Source: Thalassovita taeanensis (lineage in GTDB: Bacteria > Pseudomonadota > Alphaproteobacteria > Rhodobacterales > Rhodobacteraceae). From it: a stretch of DNA of 64,000 nucleotides. Where the stretch lies: NCBI RefSeq assembly GCF_900110775.1, contig NZ_FOEP01000007.1:1-64000 (forward strand), in the 5' to 3' direction. Shown one piece after another: positions 44,801 to 54,495 of this stretch; positions within the stretch are counted from its first letter, which is position 1, and every line of letters begins with the position of its first letter. Below the pieces are notes generated by a model that worked only from the letters and a program-made list of their open reading frames with translations, did not search any database and was not told where the DNA came from. Both the position numbers and the translations under genes were made by a program.

Positions 44801-46102
44801 ATGCCTGTTTTTCTCAATACCGCCGATGCCGATTTCGAAACCGCGTTTGCGGCCCTGTTGGGGGCCAAGCGCGAAGACAGCCCTGATGTCGATAACGTCG
44901 TGGCGGGGATTATTGCGGATGTGCGCGCGCGCGGGGATGCCGCGCTGGTTGATCTGACGCAGAAGTTTGACCGGCTGGTGCTGACGCCTGAAACGCTGCG
45001 GTTTTCCGAGGAAGAGATCGAGGCCTTGGTGGCGGCGGTGCCTGCGCATGAACGTGCGGCGCTCGAGCTGGCTGCGGAGCGCATTCGCGCATACCACGCG
45101 CGGCAGATGCCCGAAGATGCGCAGTGGACCGACGAGAGCGGTGCGACGCTTGGCTGGCGCTGGACGCCGGTGTCGGCGGCGGGGCTGTATGTGCCGGGGG
45201 GGCTGGCGTCTTATCCGTCCTCTGTTCTGATGAATGCGATCCCGGCCAAGGTGGCGGGGGTTGAGCGGTTGGCGATGGTTGTGCCGACACCAGACGGGGT
45301 AGCCAACCCGTTGGTATTGCTGGCGGCGCGGATCGCCGGTGTGAGCGAGATCTATCGCATTGGCGGGGCGCAGGCAGTTGCGGCGCTGGCCTATGGCACC
45401 GAGACAATTGCACCGGTGGACAAGATCACCGGGCCGGGCAATGCCTTTGTTGCGGCTGCCAAGCGGCGGGTGTTTGGCAAGGTGGGCATCGACATGATTG
45501 CCGGACCGTCCGAAATTCTGGTGATTGCGGATGGTGACAATGACCCTGACTGGATCGCGCTGGACCTGCTGAGCCAGGCCGAGCACGATGAGAGCGCGCA
45601 GAGCATTCTGATTACCGACAGCCCTGCGATGGCCAAAGCCGTGGTGGCGTCGGTTGAAAAATATCTGGAAACGCTGGAGCGGCGCGCGATTGCCGGGCCA
45701 AGCTGGCGTGACTATGGCGCGGTGATTGTGGTCGAGGATATGGACCGCGCAGTTGCCTTGTCGAACCGGGTGGCCCCTGAGCATTTGGAGCTGTGCGTGG
45801 CTGACCCCGATGCCTTGGCCGAGAAGATCACCCACGCTGGGGCGATCTTTCTGGGCGCTTGGACGCCCGAGGCGATTGGCGACTATGTGGGCGGGCCAAA
45901 TCACGTTCTTCCGACCGCGCGCTCGGCCCGCTTTTCGTCCGGCCTGAGCGTGATGGATTTCGTGAAACGCACGACATTGGCAAAGATGACACCTGCGGCG
46001 CTGCGCAGCATCGGACCTGCGGCGGAAACGTTGGCGATCTCGGAAAGTCTTGAGGCGCATGGTTTGTCGGTGCGCGCACGCCTGAGCCGTCTGAACGAGT
46101 GA
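44801..46102 (+). CDS. hisD: histidinol dehydrogenase
   Basis: A 433-aa zinc enzyme that oxidises histidinol to histidine in two steps. Start at ATG 44801 (MPVFLNTADADFE) with CGGAGGG upstream; the longer frame from 44747 has no site. Diagnostic parts are GLYVPGGLASYPSSVLMN, GAQAVAALAYGTETI, the metal region DLLSQAEHD, and GPNHVLPTARSARFSSGLSV. Its place after DUF2948 is conserved in the group. Confidence 0.96.
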   Translation: MPVFLNTADADFETAFAALLGAKREDSPDVDNVVAGIIADVRARGDAALVDLTQKFDRLVLTPETLRFSEEEIEALVAAVPAHERAALELAAERIRAYHARQMPEDAQWTDESGATLGWRWTPVSAAGLYVPGGLASYPSSVLMNAIPAKVAGVERLAMVVPTPDGVANPLVLLAARIAGVSEIYRIGGAQAVAALAYGTETIAPVDKITGPGNAFVAAAKRRVFGKVGIDMIAGPSEILVIADGDNDPDWIALDLLSQAEHDESAQSILITDSPAMAKAVVASVEKYLETLERRAIAGPSWRDYGAVIVVEDMDRAVALSNRVAPEHLELCVADPDALAEKITHAGAIFLGAWTPEAIGDYVGGPNHVLPTARSARFSSGLSVMDFVKRTTLAKMTPAALRSIGPAAETLAISESLEAHGLSVRARLSRLNE

Positions 46103-46325
46103 CGCCGAATGAAGCCGCAATTTGTTTTGCAAACGTCCAAATACGTGGTCGGGGTCCGCGCTGCGCTTGATGGATCGGATTTCATCGTGCAGAAAGGTTC
46201 GACAACCTGTCAGGCGCTGTGCTGACCGGCGGCCTGCGAATGGTCGGATCGTATGAAGCTGGCAAGTGACGGCCAGAGTTGCAAGAACTGGGCGGTCGAC
46301 CAGTTGAAGGAAGGGGTGAACTGAG
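46103..46325. other. spacer with short fragments
   Basis: A 38-codon frame (46109-46225) ends in FIVQKGST, which resembles the end of a DUF4357 domain, but it has no clear ribosome-binding site and stops early. The rest has no gene. AAGGAAGGGG at 46309-46318 belongs to the next gene. The fragment may be decayed coding DNA. Confidence 0.35.
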
Positions 46326-46805
46326 ATGTCCCGTATCAGCCATATCGAACTGGATGACAGCAATCTGCCGCCGCCCACGCCCGAGATCGAGCAGGAGCGC
46401 AAAGTCGCGATGTTTGATCTGCTGGAGGACAACTCGTTCGACCTGCCCAAGCGTGACGACCGTGCAGTGCCTGAAGGTCCATACCGTGTTGGCCTTTCGA
46501 TCCGGGACAAGCGGCTGGTCTTTGATATTCTGACCGAACTTGAAGAGAAGGCGGCAGAATTTCATCTGAGCCTCAGCCCGTTCCGGCAGGTGGTCAAGGA
46601 TTACTGGGCGATCTGTGAAAGCTATTTCGATGCGGTCAAGAACATGCCGCCCAGCCAGATTGAAACCATCGATATGGCCCGGCGCGGTATCCACAACGAA
46701 GGTGCGCGCATTCTGCAAGAGCGGCTGGAGGGCAAGGCCGATATCGATACCGACACGGCCCGGCGGCTTTTCACGCTGATCTGCGTGCTGCATTTCGGGG
46801 GCTGA
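46326..46805 (+). CDS. UPF0262 family protein
   Basis: A 159-aa soluble protein of a family restricted to alphaproteobacteria. Features: an early IELDDSNLPPPTPEIEQERKVAMFDLLEDNSF segment and a C-terminal helical part with SPFRQVVKDYWAICESYFDAVK. Function unknown. Strong site AAGGAAGGGG; the stop overlaps the next start by one base. Confidence 0.92.
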   Translation: MSRISHIELDDSNLPPPTPEIEQERKVAMFDLLEDNSFDLPKRDDRAVPEGPYRVGLSIRDKRLVFDILTELEEKAAEFHLSLSPFRQVVKDYWAICESYFDAVKNMPPSQIETIDMARRGIHNEGARILQERLEGKADIDTDTARRLFTLICVLHFGG

Positions 46806-47269
46806 TGCGCGTGGCAAAACCACTGCCCCAGTCGATCTTGTTCTGCTGCGACCACAATGCGGTGCGCTCGCCCATGGCCGAAGGGATCATGAAGAAATTC
46901 TATGGCACCGGCACATATGTGCAATCGGTGGGCGTCAAGGGCGAGATGGAAATTGACGGCTTTGCGATTTCCGTCTGTCAGGAACTGGGGGTGGAGCTGT
47001 CGCGCCACCGGGCGCGCAGTTTCGAGCAGCTGAAGGATTGCGGCGACGACCTGTCGTCATTCGATCTGATCGTGGCGCTGTCGCCCGCAAGTCGGCATCA
47101 GGCGTTGGAACTGACCCGCGTGTTCCATCTGGAGGTCGAATACTGGCCGATCTCGGACCCGACCGGGCAGGGTGAAACGCGCGAGGCGAAGCTTGATGCC
47201 TATCGCCAGAGCCGGGACCAGATTGTTGAGCAGTTGATTGCCCGTTGGGGCCAACCAAGGGGAAGCTGA
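46805..47269 (+). CDS. low-molecular-weight protein tyrosine phosphatase
   Basis: A 154-aa phosphatase (PF01451). The P-loop CX5R is C-D-H-N-A-V-R (about residues 15-21) and the general acid aspartate is in the C-terminal WPISDPTG. The P-loop sequence differs from the usual CLGNICRS, which is also seen in other alphaproteobacterial members next to UPF0262. Target proteins unknown. Confidence 0.88.
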   Translation: MRVAKPLPQSILFCCDHNAVRSPMAEGIMKKFYGTGTYVQSVGVKGEMEIDGFAISVCQELGVELSRHRARSFEQLKDCGDDLSSFDLIVALSPASRHQALELTRVFHLEVEYWPISDPTGQGETREAKLDAYRQSRDQIVEQLIARWGQPRGS

Positions 47270-47664
47270 TGAACGCGACGGTTCAGGCCTATTTCAAGGC
47301 ATTCAATGCCGGGGACGTGGAGGCGATGCTGGCCTGTCTGTCCGACGATGTGGCGCATCACGTGAATGAGGGCAAAGTGCGGGTCGGCAAACCGGCGTTC
47401 ACCGAGTTCTGCGCCCACATGAGCCGATGTTACCGTGAGAACCTGACGGACCTTGTGGTTTTTGACGCGGTGAACGGCACCCGTGCCGCTGCGGAATTCA
47501 CCGTGAACGGCACCTATCTGGCGACCGATCCGGGCCTGCCAGAGGCGAAGGGGCAGGGGTATTGCCTGCCTGCGGGATCGTTCTTTTCCCTGAAAGACGG
47601 CAAGATTACGCGGGTGGTCACCTATTACAATCTGGCGGACTGGATTGCGCAGGTTTCTGCATGA
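47269..47664 (+). CDS. SnoaL/ketosteroid isomerase-like protein
   Basis: A 131-aa protein of the NTF2-like fold (VQAYFKAFNAGDVEAMLACLSDDVAHHVNEG). Start at ATG 47269, whose first base is also the last base of the phosphatase stop codon. The family includes isomerases, hydratases and non-catalytic binding proteins, so no reaction is assigned. Its stop overlaps the next start as ATGA. Confidence 0.87.
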   Translation: MNATVQAYFKAFNAGDVEAMLACLSDDVAHHVNEGKVRVGKPAFTEFCAHMSRCYRENLTDLVVFDAVNGTRAAAEFTVNGTYLATDPGLPEAKGQGYCLPAGSFFSLKDGKITRVVTYYNLADWIAQVSA

Positions 47665-48251
47665 TCCGGGTCGCGGCACTGACCGGTGACGCGCTTGAGG
47701 CGGTTCTGGACGATGTCGCACAGCTGAGGATCGGCGTGTTCCGCGACTGGCCCTACCTTTATGATGGCGATCTGGCCTATGAAAAGGTCTATATGCAAAG
47801 CTATCGCGACAGTGCCGAGGCCGTGGTGGTGGGAGCCTTTGACGGTGATCGCCTGATCGGTGCCGCGACCGGCACCCCGATGGAGGATCACGCCAGCGAT
47901 TTCGCCGCGGCATTCGACGGCACTGGCGCGCAGTTGAGCGAGATTTTCTATTGCGCCGAGTCGGTGCTGTTGCCCGAGTATCGCGGGCAGGGCATCGGGC
48001 ATCGGTTCTTTGATCTGCGCGAGGCGCATGCCCGCAAGCTGGGGCGCAAGAAAGTAGCCTTTTGCGGTGTGATGCGCCGGGCCGATCACCCAGCCCGGCC
48101 GGATGAGTTTCGGTCCTTGGATGAGTTTTGGCGCAGCCGTGGGTATCGCCCGCTGGCGGGCGTGGTGGCGCGGTTCCACTGGACGGATATTGGCGAAAAG
48201 GCACCTAGTGCCAAATCCCTGCAATTCTGGATTCGCACACTTTCGGAGTGA
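47661..48251 (+). CDS. GNAT-family N-acetyltransferase
   Basis: A 196-aa protein. The acetyl-CoA loop is LPEYRGQGIGHRFFD (about residues 103-117), the R/Q-x-x-G-x-G/A motif of the family. Start at ATG 47661 overlaps the previous stop; an upstream in-frame ATG would lie inside the SnoaL gene. Substrate unknown. Confidence 0.9.
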   Translation: MIRVAALTGDALEAVLDDVAQLRIGVFRDWPYLYDGDLAYEKVYMQSYRDSAEAVVVGAFDGDRLIGAATGTPMEDHASDFAAAFDGTGAQLSEIFYCAESVLLPEYRGQGIGHRFFDLREAHARKLGRKKVAFCGVMRRADHPARPDEFRSLDEFWRSRGYRPLAGVVARFHWTDIGEKAPSAKSLQFWIRTLSE

Positions 48252-48325
48252 GGCGTGATGTGGCGGGGGAAGAGGCCTCCGGCGGGGATATTTGAAAAAT
48301 GTGAATTCCTGAGAAAGGGAGCACG

Positions 48326-49207
48326 ATGAAAGTAGCAGCAGCGGCGTATCCGTTAGATGTTTTTGAAGACTGGGCCGGGTATGAGGCCAAGATGCGGTCC
48401 TGGGTGGCTGAGGCGGCTGGCGAAGGCGCCGAGTTGCTGGTGTTTCCTGAATACGGCGCGATGGAGCTGGCGTCTTTGGCCGGGGCTGCGGTGGCGGCGG
48501 ACCTAAAGGGGTCGATCGCAGCGGTGTCGGATAGGGTTGCCGCCTCGAACGCGGTGCTTGCGGGACTGGCGGCCGAGTTTGGTGTGTATATCCTTGGCGG
48601 TTCGGCCCCGGTGGTCGACGGGGATCTGGTGGTCAACCGCGCGCCGTTTTTCGGGCCAAAGGGCGGGATCGGCGCGCAGGACAAGCAGATCATGACGCGG
48701 TTCGAGCGTGATGATTGGGGCGTGTCGGGGGGCGGGCCGTTGCAGGTGTTTGATACGGCGCTTGGAAAGATCGGCGTGCTGATCTGTTATGACAGCGAAT
48801 TTCCCTTGTTAGCGCGGGCGCTGATCGACGCGGGCGTAGAGGTCTTGCTGATCCCGTCCTGCACAGAGGCACTTGAGGGATATTGGCGGGTGCGCATCGG
48901 CGCGATGGCCCGCGCGCTGGAGGGGCAATGTGTCAGCGTCATGGCTTCGTTGGTCGGCGACCGGCCCGAGATTTTTGCAGTTGAGGAGAACACCGGCATG
49001 GGCGGCATCTTTGGCCCGCCCGATGCTGGGTTCCCGCCCACCGGGGTGGTGGCCGAAGGGGTGTTGCGGCAGCCGGGCTGGACCTATGCGCGGGTCGATC
49101 TTGATCAGATCCGCGCGGTGCGCGCTGACGGTCATGTGCTGAACATGCGTCATTGGGAAGAGCAGGACCCAAGGACCGGGCCGCTGTCACAGACGCAACT
49201 GCGCTAG
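48326..49207 (+). CDS. carbon-nitrogen hydrolase (nitrilase superfamily)
   Basis: A 293-aa hydrolase. The catalytic Glu-Lys-Cys set is seen as E in VFPEYGAMEL (about residue 46), K in AQDKQIMTRFE (about 118) and C in GVLICYDSEFP (about 155). The substrate may be an omega-amide, a carbamoyl-amine or an amide; the neighbouring GNAT gene gives no firm hint. GGGAGC precedes the start. Confidence 0.9.
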   Translation: MKVAAAAYPLDVFEDWAGYEAKMRSWVAEAAGEGAELLVFPEYGAMELASLAGAAVAADLKGSIAAVSDRVAASNAVLAGLAAEFGVYILGGSAPVVDGDLVVNRAPFFGPKGGIGAQDKQIMTRFERDDWGVSGGGPLQVFDTALGKIGVLICYDSEFPLLARALIDAGVEVLLIPSCTEALEGYWRVRIGAMARALEGQCVSVMASLVGDRPEIFAVEENTGMGGIFGPPDAGFPPTGVVAEGVLRQPGWTYARVDLDQIRAVRADGHVLNMRHWEEQDPRTGPLSQTQLR

Positions 49208-49216
49208 AGATTCCTC

Positions 49217-49246
49217 TTGAAAATCCGCTCGAATGCGCCCATTTAA
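49217..49246 (+). promoter_or_regulatory. possible promoter of infA operon
   Basis: TTGAAA (49217-49222) and ATTTAA (49241-49246) with an 18-base spacer, 46 bases upstream of infA. Confidence 0.4.
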
Positions 49247-49291
49247 CCGTCGTCCCTCAAATTGGACGGGATAATTGATAAAGGAGAGACC

Positions 49292-49510
49292 ATGGCCAAG
49301 GAAGATACGCTCGAATTTCCCGGTGTCGTGAAGGAACTCCTGCCCAATGCGACGTTTCGGGTCGAGCTTGAAAATGGCCATGAGATCATCGCACATACGG
49401 CAGGAAAGATGCGCAAGAACCGCATCCGTGTTCTGGCTGGCGACAAGGTACAAGTCGAAATGACCCCCTATGATCTGACCAAGGGTCGGATCAACTATCG
49501 CTTTAAGTAA
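49292..49510 (+). CDS. infA: translation initiation factor IF-1
   Basis: A 72-aa S1-like OB-fold protein ([53 protein letters not shown]). AAGGAGAGAC lies just before ATG 49292. It binds the A site of the 30S subunit during initiation. It leads a conserved block with maf, an RNase E/G gene and yacG; the maf GTG follows its stop directly. Confidence 0.98.
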   Translation: MAKEDTLEFPGVVKELLPNATFRVELENGHEIIAHTAGKMRKNRIRVLAGDKVQVEMTPYDLTKGRINYRFK

Positions 49511-50086
49511 GTGCGTCTGATCTTGGGATCGGGCAGCCCCCGCCGCAAGGAATTGCTGGCGCAAATCGGGGTTGTGGCGGATGATATCCGCCCCCCTGAT
49601 ATCGACGAAACCCCGATGAAAGCCGAACTGCCGCGCCCGTATTGTGCCCGAATTGCACGCGAAAAAGTGCTGGCAGTTCAGGCGGATAGCGATGATGTCG
49701 TGCTGTGCGCAGACACCACCGTGGCGCTGGGGCGTCGGATCATGGGCAAGCCGGAAAATGTCGGACAGGCGGCGGAGTTTTTGCTGGCCATGTCGGGGCG
49801 GCGCCACAAGGTGATTACCGCCGTGGCGGTGCGCCGGGGCGCGCAGGTGTGGGAACGCGATGTCGTGACCACAGTGCAGATGAAGCGCTTGTCGGATGAA
49901 GAATTGAACGCCTATCTGGCCACCAATGACTGGCAGGGCAAGGCGGGCGGTTACGGGATTCAGGGGCCTGCGGGCGCGCTGATTCCATGGATTTCGGGGT
50001 CGTTTACCGCAGTCGTCGGTCTTCCCTTGGCAGAGGCCGCAGGGTTGCTGCGGGCCGCAGGGTATCCGGTTTGGGGGCACGCATGA
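49511..50086 (+). CDS. Maf-family nucleotide pyrophosphatase
   Basis: A 191-aa house-cleaning pyrophosphatase that removes modified or excess nucleoside triphosphates (dTTP/UTP or m7GTP type). GTG start at 49511, right after the infA stop. Conserved [30 protein letters not shown] and the [13 protein letters not shown] region that holds part of the active site. Confidence 0.93.
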   Translation: MRLILGSGSPRRKELLAQIGVVADDIRPPDIDETPMKAELPRPYCARIAREKVLAVQADSDDVVLCADTTVALGRRIMGKPENVGQAAEFLLAMSGRRHKVITAVAVRRGAQVWERDVVTTVQMKRLSDEELNAYLATNDWQGKAGGYGIQGPAGALIPWISGSFTAVVGLPLAEAAGLLRAAGYPVWGHA

Positions 50087-51105
50087 TAGGCCGACAGATT
50101 ATTTTGGACGAACTGGCTGGCAAAGAAGCGGCGGCGCTGATCGTCGATGGACAGCTGCATGATCTGCTGGTTGATTCGGATGCGCCGCGCGTCGGGGCGA
50201 TTTATCGCGCCGTGGCCGAGCGCCCGATGAAGGGGCAGGGCGGTTTGTTCCTGCGCACCCCCGATGGGCAGGCCTTTTTGCGGCAGGTCAAGGGGATCGC
50301 GCCCGGCGATACGATGCTGGTGCAGGTCACCGGATATGCCGAAGCGGGCAAGGCACTGCCTGTCACGCAAAAGCTGCTGTTCAAAAGCCGTTTCGCCATC
50401 GTCACCCCGGATGCGCCCGGCCTGAACATCAGCCGCAAAATCCGCGACGAAGGCCTGCGGGATACTTTGCTGGCAATCGCGCATGACGTGATGGATGGCG
50501 TTGAAATGGGGCTGATCCTGCGCTCGTCCTGCGAAGGGGCGGACGCTGACGAGATCGCCGAGGATATCGCCGCGATGGCCGACCTGGCACAGGCGGTGGT
50601 GGCTGATGCCGAAGGCGCGCCCGAGAAGCTGACCGAAGGCGAGGGGCCTCATGGTCTGGCCTGGCGCGACTGGGTCGAGCCTGCGCAGATCGTGACCGAG
50701 CCCGGTGGATTTGCAGCGCATGGCGTGTTGGACCTGATCGCGGACGCGCGTGGCCCGCAAGTCCGCTTGTCTGGCGGTGCCTCGATGTTCGTGGAGCCTA
50801 CCCGCGCGCTTGTGGCAGTGGATGTGAACACAGGCGGCGATACCTCGCCTGCTGCCGCGCTAAAGGCCAATATTGCGGCGGCCCGTGACCTGCCGCGGTT
50901 GTTGCGGGTGCGGGGCCTTGGCGGACAGATCACGATGGATCTGGCGCCGATGCCCAAGAAGGACAGGCGCAGCTTCGAAATGGCGCTGAAAGCCGCGTTT
51001 CGCACCGACCAGATCGAAACGGTGATGGCGGGCTGGACCCCTCTGGGGCACTATGAATTGCAGCGCAAACGCGAGAGGTTGCCCCTGTCGGACGCGCTGT
51101 CATGA
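50083..51105 (+). CDS. ribonuclease E/G family protein (short form)
   Basis: A 340-aa endoribonuclease of the RNase E/G family, with ATGA overlap with maf. The catalytic aspartates are in [11 protein letters not shown] (about 247) and in [14 protein letters not shown] (about 287). It lacks the long C-terminal scaffold of RNase E and the CPxC zinc link. Likely role: processing of rRNA or tRNA precursors. It may be a distinct short paralogue rather than the main RNase E. Confidence 0.85.
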   Translation: MIGRQIILDELAGKEAAALIVDGQLHDLLVDSDAPRVGAIYRAVAERPMKGQGGLFLRTPDGQAFLRQVKGIAPGDTMLVQVTGYAEAGKALPVTQKLLFKSRFAIVTPDAPGLNISRKIRDEGLRDTLLAIAHDVMDGVEMGLILRSSCEGADADEIAEDIAAMADLAQAVVADAEGAPEKLTEGEGPHGLAWRDWVEPAQIVTEPGGFAAHGVLDLIADARGPQVRLSGGASMFVEPTRALVAVDVNTGGDTSPAAALKANIAAARDLPRLLRVRGLGGQITMDLAPMPKKDRRSFEMALKAAFRTDQIETVMAGWTPLGHYELQRKRERLPLSDALS

Positions 51106-51284
51106 GCTGTCCGATCTGCCACGGCGAAACCGATCAGAAATACCGCCCCTTCTGCTCGCGCCGCTGCGCGGACATCGATATGGGGCGGTGGCTTGGCGGG
51201 CAGTATGCGGTGGCTTCCAACGACCCGGACGACATCGAACAGGTGATCGAAGCGATGGAGCAGCGCCCCGAAAAACCGCACTGA
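51102..51284 (+). CDS. yacG: DNA gyrase inhibitor YacG
   Basis: A 60-aa zinc protein with four cysteines in CPIC and CSRRC (residues 3-22), followed by ADIDMGRWLGGQYAV. YacG binds the GyrB subunit and blocks DNA binding. Start overlaps the RNase gene stop by four bases. Last gene of the infA block. Confidence 0.92.
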   Translation: MSCPICHGETDQKYRPFCSRRCADIDMGRWLGGQYAVASNDPDDIEQVIEAMEQRPEKPH

Positions 51285-51318
51285 TCGCGGCGGGCGCGCC
51301 GCTTTTTCCGATGCCACT

Positions 51319-52530
51319 CTATTGATGGCGCAGGGCGACAATCGGGTTCATCCGCGCCGCGCGCCTTGCGGGAAAATAGCCAAAGATCACCCCAACCACG
51401 GCTGAAAACCCAAAGGCCAGCAGGATGATGACGGGATCAGGCGCAAACGGGATCGCAAGCATATTCGACCCGACCACAGCCAGCGCAAGACCCAGAAGAA
51501 TGCCGATCAACCCGCCGAGCAGCGACAAGACAATCGCCTCGACCAGAAACTGCATCAGAACCTGACGCTCGGTCGCGCCAATCGCCAACCGGATGCCGAT
51601 TTCACGGGTCCGTTCGGTGACTGACACCAGCATGATGTTCATGATCCCGATGCCGCCGACCAACAGGCTGACCGCAGCAACAGCGGACAAAAGCCCCGTC
51701 AGAACGCTGGAAATTCCGGTCAGCATCGAGGTGATCTGCTTCATGTCGAACACGTTGAAATCGTCGTCTTCCCCCGGTCCAATCCGCCGTCTTTCGCGCA
51801 TCAGCAACTCGATATCGACTTTGGCCTTGTCGGTCGAAATGCCCTCCCTGATCGCGGCATAGATCATCGAGACGTCCTGATTTCCCGCGACGCGGCGATG
51901 AAATGTGCGGATTGGTATCAGGATACGGTCGTCCTGATCGTTGCCGAAACTTGACGCGCCCTTGGCTTCCAGCACGCCGATCACCCGGCACGAAATTTGC
52001 TTGATGCGGATCACGTCCCCCAATGGGCTAGAGCTGCCGAACAGCTCTTTTCGCACGGTTTCGCCCAAAATACAGGCCGCAGTTCCGCTACGCAGCTCGC
52101 TGTCATAGAAATCCCGCCCCTCGGTGATGGCCCAATCGGTGGCCTCAAGATATCGGTTGTCCGTGCCGGTCACATTGGTGGAGTAGTTGGTATTGCCAAG
52201 GATCGCCGTCATCATCCGCGAATTCATCGGGGTCGCGACGTTGACGCTGCTTACCTGATCCTGGATCGCGTCCACATCCTTGAGCGTCAGGCTCGCGGCG
52301 GTGCTTGAGGCGCCACCGGGGCCGCCCTGACCCTGACCGGGGCGGATCATCAGAAGGTTGGTGCCCAGCTTGGAGACATCCGCCTCTACCTGATCGGTCG
52401 AGCCTTGCCCGACCGTAACCATGGCAATCACCGCCGCCACCCCGATCACAACCCCAAGAATGGTCAGAAACGACCGCAAGGCGTTGCGCAGGATGGCCTG
52501 AAGGGCAAGGTGTAGCGTTTCAAGAAACAT
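51319..52530 (-). CDS. MacB-like ABC exporter permease
   Basis: A 403-aa protein of the MacB/FtsX family. Start at ATG 52530 with GGAGA 7 bases upstream. One N-terminal helix (SFLTILGVVIGVAAVIAMV) precedes a MacB_PCD periplasmic domain (about residues 45-260); three C-terminal helices follow with the VTERTREIGIRLAIGAT coupling region. It works with the ATPase and adaptor encoded upstream to push a substrate across the outer membrane, which requires a TolC-like channel not found in the window. Confidence 0.9.
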   Translation of the reverse strand: MFLETLHLALQAILRNALRSFLTILGVVIGVAAVIAMVTVGQGSTDQVEADVSKLGTNLLMIRPGQGQGGPGGASSTAASLTLKDVDAIQDQVSSVNVATPMNSRMMTAILGNTNYSTNVTGTDNRYLEATDWAITEGRDFYDSELRSGTAACILGETVRKELFGSSSPLGDVIRIKQISCRVIGVLEAKGASSFGNDQDDRILIPIRTFHRRVAGNQDVSMIYAAIREGISTDKAKVDIELLMRERRRIGPGEDDDFNVFDMKQITSMLTGISSVLTGLLSAVAAVSLLVGGIGIMNIMLVSVTERTREIGIRLAIGATERQVLMQFLVEAIVLSLLGGLIGILLGLALAVVGSNMLAIPFAPDPVIILLAFGFSAVVGVIFGYFPARRAARMNPIVALRHQ

Positions 52531-53245
52531 TTGCGATCTCCGCAGGGTTGGTCGTGTCAGATGCAACGCGACCGTCAATGAACTGCACCAACCGCTTGGC
52601 ATATGCGGCCATGTCAGGCTCGTGCGTGACCATCAGAATGGTGATGCCCTCGTCACGGTTCAGCTCGGTCAGCAGCTCCATGATTTCCTGACCGCGCGCG
52701 GTATCAAGGTTGCCGGTTGGCTCGTCCGCCAGCAACACATCCGGGCGGGTGACGATCGCCCGCGCAATTGCGACGCGCTGTTGTTGCCCGCCCGACAACT
52801 GCGATGGGTGGTGATGTTCGCGCCCGGTCAACCCGACCCGCGCCAGCGCCCGCAGCGCAAGGGCGCGGCGTTCGGTTCTGGCCATCCCCTGATAGATCAA
52901 CGGCAGTTCGACATTATCGAGCGCCGACGTCCGCGCCAGCAGATTATAGCCTTGAAACACAAAGCCAAGATAGTTGCGCCGCAGAAGCGCGCGCTGGTCT
53001 CGCCCCAGTGATCCGACCTCGGTGCCAAGAAAGCGATAGCTGCCACTGGTCGGGGTATCGAGGCAGCCAATCATATTCAGCGCCGTCGATTTCCCCGATC
53101 CGCTGGGCCCCATGATGGCCACGAACTCGCCGCTCAAGATCGCCAAGTTGACGTCCTGAAGCGCCCGCACTTCGGTCTCGCCCTCGCCATAGGTTTTCGC
53201 GATGCCCGTCAGCGCAATCACCGGCGTTTCATCTGCGAGGGTCAT
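52520..53245 (-). CDS. MacB/LolD-like ABC exporter ATPase
   Basis: A 241-aa ATPase. Walker A is GPSGSGKST (about 47-55), signature LSGGQQQR, Walker [13 protein letters not shown]. In E. coli MacB the ATPase is fused to the permease; here it is a separate gene, as in LolCDE-like systems, and overlaps the permease start by 11 bases. Likely substrates are peptides, toxins or lipoproteins. Confidence 0.93.
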   Translation of the reverse strand: MTLADETPVIALTGIAKTYGEGETEVRALQDVNLAILSGEFVAIMGPSGSGKSTALNMIGCLDTPTSGSYRFLGTEVGSLGRDQRALLRRNYLGFVFQGYNLLARTSALDNVELPLIYQGMARTERRALALRALARVGLTGREHHHPSQLSGGQQQRVAIARAIVTRPDVLLADEPTGNLDTARGQEIMELLTELNRDEGITILMVTHEPDMAAYAKRLVQFIDGRVASDTTNPAEIANVS

Positions 53246-54495
53246 TGGGTCACCATATCCACGACAACGCTGTCACCGGCCGCCAGCGGCCCGTCCAGAA
53301 TTTCGGTGATCATGCCATCTGTTTCGCCGGTCTTGATTTCGACTGCGGCAAGCGCGTCATCGTTCTGCACCCAGATGGTGCGCAAATTACTGTCGGTATC
53401 CGTCCGGGGGGCGGGGGTGTTGGTGGGGCGGGTGAACAGCATGCCGATCAACCCGCTGCCGCCGGATTCCTGCTCGACCTCGACGGGCGGGGCAAATCGC
53501 AACGCGGCATTCGACACCGTAAGCGCGTCAGGAATTTCCGAAACCGTGATATCGGCCGTGGCCGTCATGCCGGGGCGCAGCAGCAGATCGGCGTTGTCGA
53601 TCGCAAGAATCGCCTTATAGGTCACAACCCCATCAATGGTTTGCGGCGAAAACCGCAGTTCGGAAATCACCGCCGGAAACGTGCGCCCCTGATAGGCCTC
53701 GACCGTGAATTCCGCCTTGTCGCCCACCTCGACCTTGCCAATGTCGGCCTCGTCGATATCAACGCGCAGCTCCATCCGGGTCAGGTCTTCGGCGATGGAA
53801 AACAGGATCGGCGCCTGCAGCGACGAGGCGACGATTTGCCCGACATCGACATTGCGCTCTAGCACCACACCGTTGATCGGCGAACAGATACACGCCTTGC
53901 CCAGATTGGCCTCGTCAACCTTCAGGTCGGCGGCAGCCACACGCACGTCAGCCTCGGCGCTGGCCTGCGCGGACTGCGCACGGGCCAAGGCGGCCCTTGC
54001 GGCGGTGAAGCTTTGCGTGGTGCTTACCCCGCGCCGGTCAAGCTCTTGCGCGCGCTCATATTCTTCCTGCTTTTCAGTCAGGGTTGCCGCAGCTTCGGCC
54101 ACACGCGCCTCGCGCGCCAGAAGTGTGGCGCGCGAGTGCTCAAGCTGAGCGTTCAGCTTGTCCGTGTCCAGCTCCGCCAGTATCTCGCCCTGGGTGACTG
54201 AGCTGTTGTAGTCCACATAGACAGAGCGGATCGTGCCGCTCAGCTCGCTGGAGATCTCGACAAGGTTGGTGGGCTCGACCGTCCCGGTGGCGGTTACGGT
54301 CACGATAATCGGCCGACGTGCAACCTTCACGGTTTCATAGGTGTTCAATGCGCCAGCGGTTTGCGCGCTGAACCACCACCAACCACCCCCAAGGCACAGC
54401 ACAGCAACAACCGCCCACAACGCCCACTTGCGGACATTCCGTCCGGTGCCGCCTTGGGCGACAATCTGGTTAATGTCGGTTTTTGGTGCTGGCAT
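53242..54495 (-). CDS. periplasmic adaptor (MacA/HlyD family)
   Basis: A 417-aa membrane-fusion protein. One N-terminal helix (about 23-45) anchors it; a lipoyl-type beta hairpin (VTATGTVEPTNLVEIS) is followed by a long coiled-coil hairpin (about 120-185) and barrel domains. First gene of the operon; ATGA overlap with the ATPase gene. It links the permease to an outer-membrane channel. Confidence 0.9.
   Translation of the reverse strand: MPAPKTDINQIVAQGGTGRNVRKWALWAVVAVLCLGGGWWWFSAQTAGALNTYETVKVARRPIIVTVTATGTVEPTNLVEISSELSGTIRSVYVDYNSSVTQGEILAELDTDKLNAQLEHSRATLLAREARVAEAAATLTEKQEEYERAQELDRRGVSTTQSFTAARAALARAQSAQASAEADVRVAAADLKVDEANLGKACICSPINGVVLERNVDVGQIVASSLQAPILFSIAEDLTRMELRVDIDEADIGKVEVGDKAEFTVEAYQGRTFPAVISELRFSPQTIDGVVTYKAILAIDNADLLLRPGMTATADITVSEIPDALTVSNAALRFAPPVEVEQESGGSGLIGMLFTRPTNTPAPRTDTDSNLRTIWVQNDDALAAVEIKTGETDGMITEILDGPLAAGDSVVVDMVTQ

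Noticed and set aside
44648-46510. A 620-codon minus-strand frame opposite hisD and UPF0262.
   Set aside because: A GC-driven shadow; hisD is certain on the other strand.
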